Assembly (NCBI GenBank): GCA_017441705.1
Contig: JAFRWU010000098.1
Coordinates: 1-32,457 of the forward strand
DNA: 32,457 nt
Direction of reading: 5' to 3'
Source: Clostridia bacterium
GTDB taxonomy: Bacteria > Bacillota > Clostridia > Oscillospirales > QAMX01
Of the stretch, positions 31,740-32,457 are shown in pieces. Both the position numbers and the translations under genes were made by a program. The notes under the pieces are model-generated. The model was not told the DNA's origin, ran no database searches, and saw only the letters and a list, made by a program, of their open reading frames with translations. Numbering within the stretch: the stretch's first letter is position 1; each line of letters opens with the position of its first letter.

Positions 31740-32324
31740 ATGGAACGGGAACGGGAAGGAACGTCCGAAAAGCCGGAAAAGGCGCGTCGTTTGGCGAAAA
31801 TGAGAGGCGGCTCCGTAAGAAAGACGCTCGCATCCTTTCTTTTGGTCATGACGATCTTTGCTTTGGCGTCGTGCGCGCAAGCGAGGGAATTTCCCATGAA
31901 AGCGCAGGACGTCCGGAGAATCATGACGATGGGCGCGATTGAGAAGAAATACGGGGAGCCGGACGAAATCAACGGCCGTCAGCGGGTCTTTTACGACGTC
32001 GCATGCGGAGATTTGACGGGAAAGCTGTACGTTATTCCCGACATGGACGTTTTGGACGAGGCCAGGGAAGAGTCTCCGGTTTACTTTGGGTGGGGGTATC
32101 AGGCGGAAAAAGGAAAAGACGGCGATCTGCGCGAGAGTCCGGCGGTACGGAAGATCATCGAAAAGCTGGACGCTTCCTACGGGATGCATTTCGAGGAAGA
32201 AACCGATCCGGGCGACCGCGCCATGTCCTGGACCGCATATGACGGTTCGCCGGGATTTACGCTGACGCTTGTCGTTCGCGAGGATGAGCTCTGGATAGAG
32301 ACCGTCGACGTGCGGGATCCGTGA
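31740..32324 (+). CDS. Small uncharacterised lipoprotein
   Basis: Not assigned to a family. The 194-residue reading from the ATG at 31740 has an excellent AAGGAGGAGG site but a 30-residue charged stretch before the hydrophobic segment. An internal ATG at 31800 would give a normal lipoprotein signal (174 residues). The lipobox is ALASC (Cys45 from the first start). The segment GAIEKKYGEPDEINGRQRVF faintly resembles the BamE/SmpA-type fold seen in small lipoproteins. It lies 57 bases after the large lipoprotein gene and is probably co-transcribed. Confidence 0.75.
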   Translation: MEREREGTSEKPEKARRLAKMRGGSVRKTLASFLLVMTIFALASCAQAREFPMKAQDVRRIMTMGAIEKKYGEPDEINGRQRVFYDVACGDLTGKLYVIPDMDVLDEAREESPVYFGWGYQAEKGKDGDLRESPAVRKIIEKLDASYGMHFEEETDPGDRAMSWTAYDGSPGFTLTLVVREDELWIETVDVRDP

Positions 32325-32361
32325 ACCGGAGACCGGCGGGTATTCCAAACCGATTCAGCAA

Positions 32362-32430
32362 GCTTCTGTCTGCGGTTTCGGCGAGCGTCGGACTTTGCGC
32401 CCCGGAATCCGCAGCAGACAGACGTGAAGC
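32362..32430. repeat. Imperfect inverted repeat after the last gene
   Basis: GCTTCTGTCTGCGG (32362–32375) matches the complement of the segment at 32409–32430 apart from two small insertions. The roughly 33-base interval is GC-rich. It could be a structured 3' end or a small RNA. Confidence 0.4.
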
Positions 32431-32431
32431 A

Positions 32432-32457
32432 GGGCGCGGCCGGTATAGGCCGCGCCC
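32432..32457 (+). terminator. Probable terminator stem at the window edge
   Basis: A perfect 10-bp stem, GGGCGCGGCC (32432–32441) with GGCCGCGCCC (32448–32457) and loop GGTATA, ends exactly at the last base. Any T-run would lie outside the window, so function and strand are provisional. Confidence 0.6.

Noticed and set aside
1-32457. CRISPR arrays, insertion sequences, integrases, rRNA genes
   Set aside because: No regularly spaced repeats, transposase or integrase motifs or rRNA segments were seen on either strand.

Overview
The window looks like a GC-rich chromosome segment from an anaerobic Clostridia-type Bacillota, probably a gut or gut-like commensal. The grounds are the RNase Y–YmdB gene pair, AGGAGG-type ribosome binding sites, TTGACA/TATAAT-type promoters with 17-base spacers, lipoproteins suited to a single-membrane cell, and an oxygen-sensitive glycyl radical enzyme with its activase. 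The species cannot be named from sequence reading alone.

Layout. 1–230: tRNA-Trp and a CAU-anticodon tRNA on the minus strand, with their own promoter and terminator. 290–5752: conserved housekeeping genes on the minus strand: rny (RNase Y) and ymdB, then UDP-GlcNAc 2-epimerase overlapping a cardiolipin synthase. 5805–10451: a minus-strand operon for carbohydrate work: a ceramidase-fold protein, a DegT-type PLP enzyme and a TIM-barrel glycoside hydrolase. 10544–13688: a plus-strand operon of a Gfo/Idh/MocA dehydrogenase with divergent NagB and NagA homologues, closed by a strong terminator. 13690–17060: an AT-richer island on the minus strand carrying a secreted S8 (subtilisin-like) protease, cut in two by one in-frame TAG codon, and an unknown lipoprotein. 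17109–19497: a plus-strand pair, DegT-type PLP enzyme plus amidohydrolase, between a near-consensus promoter and a bidirectional terminator.

19508–28240 is the most interesting part. It is a tightly packed seven-gene minus-strand operon of four Gfo/Idh/MocA dehydrogenases, a glycyl radical enzyme (GRE) activase, the GRE, and an FAD-dependent oxidoreductase. A divergent AraC-type regulator has a promoter overlapping the operon's. Two GCACAA half-sites 21 bases apart sit directly beside the operon's -35 box. The GRE has Cys-His-Trp where the dehydratase-type GREs have Cys-x-Glu, so its reaction is not predictable from known subfamilies. Together the genes suggest anaerobic, redox-assisted breakdown of a sugar, cyclitol or glycoside: dehydrogenases make a keto intermediate and the radical enzyme cleaves or rearranges it. 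The substrate is unknown; this pathway is inference.

29372–32457: a plus-strand lipoprotein with a propeller-like N-terminal part and a solute-binding-protein-like C-terminal part, a second small lipoprotein, and inverted repeats running to the window edge.

The theme of 5.8–28.2 kb is sugar modification: five Gfo/Idh/MocA proteins, two DegT-type enzymes, NagA/NagB homologues, a glycoside hydrolase and an amidohydrolase. No transporter permease, sugar kinase or microcompartment shell gene is visible. No CRISPR array, insertion sequence, integrase or rRNA was found.
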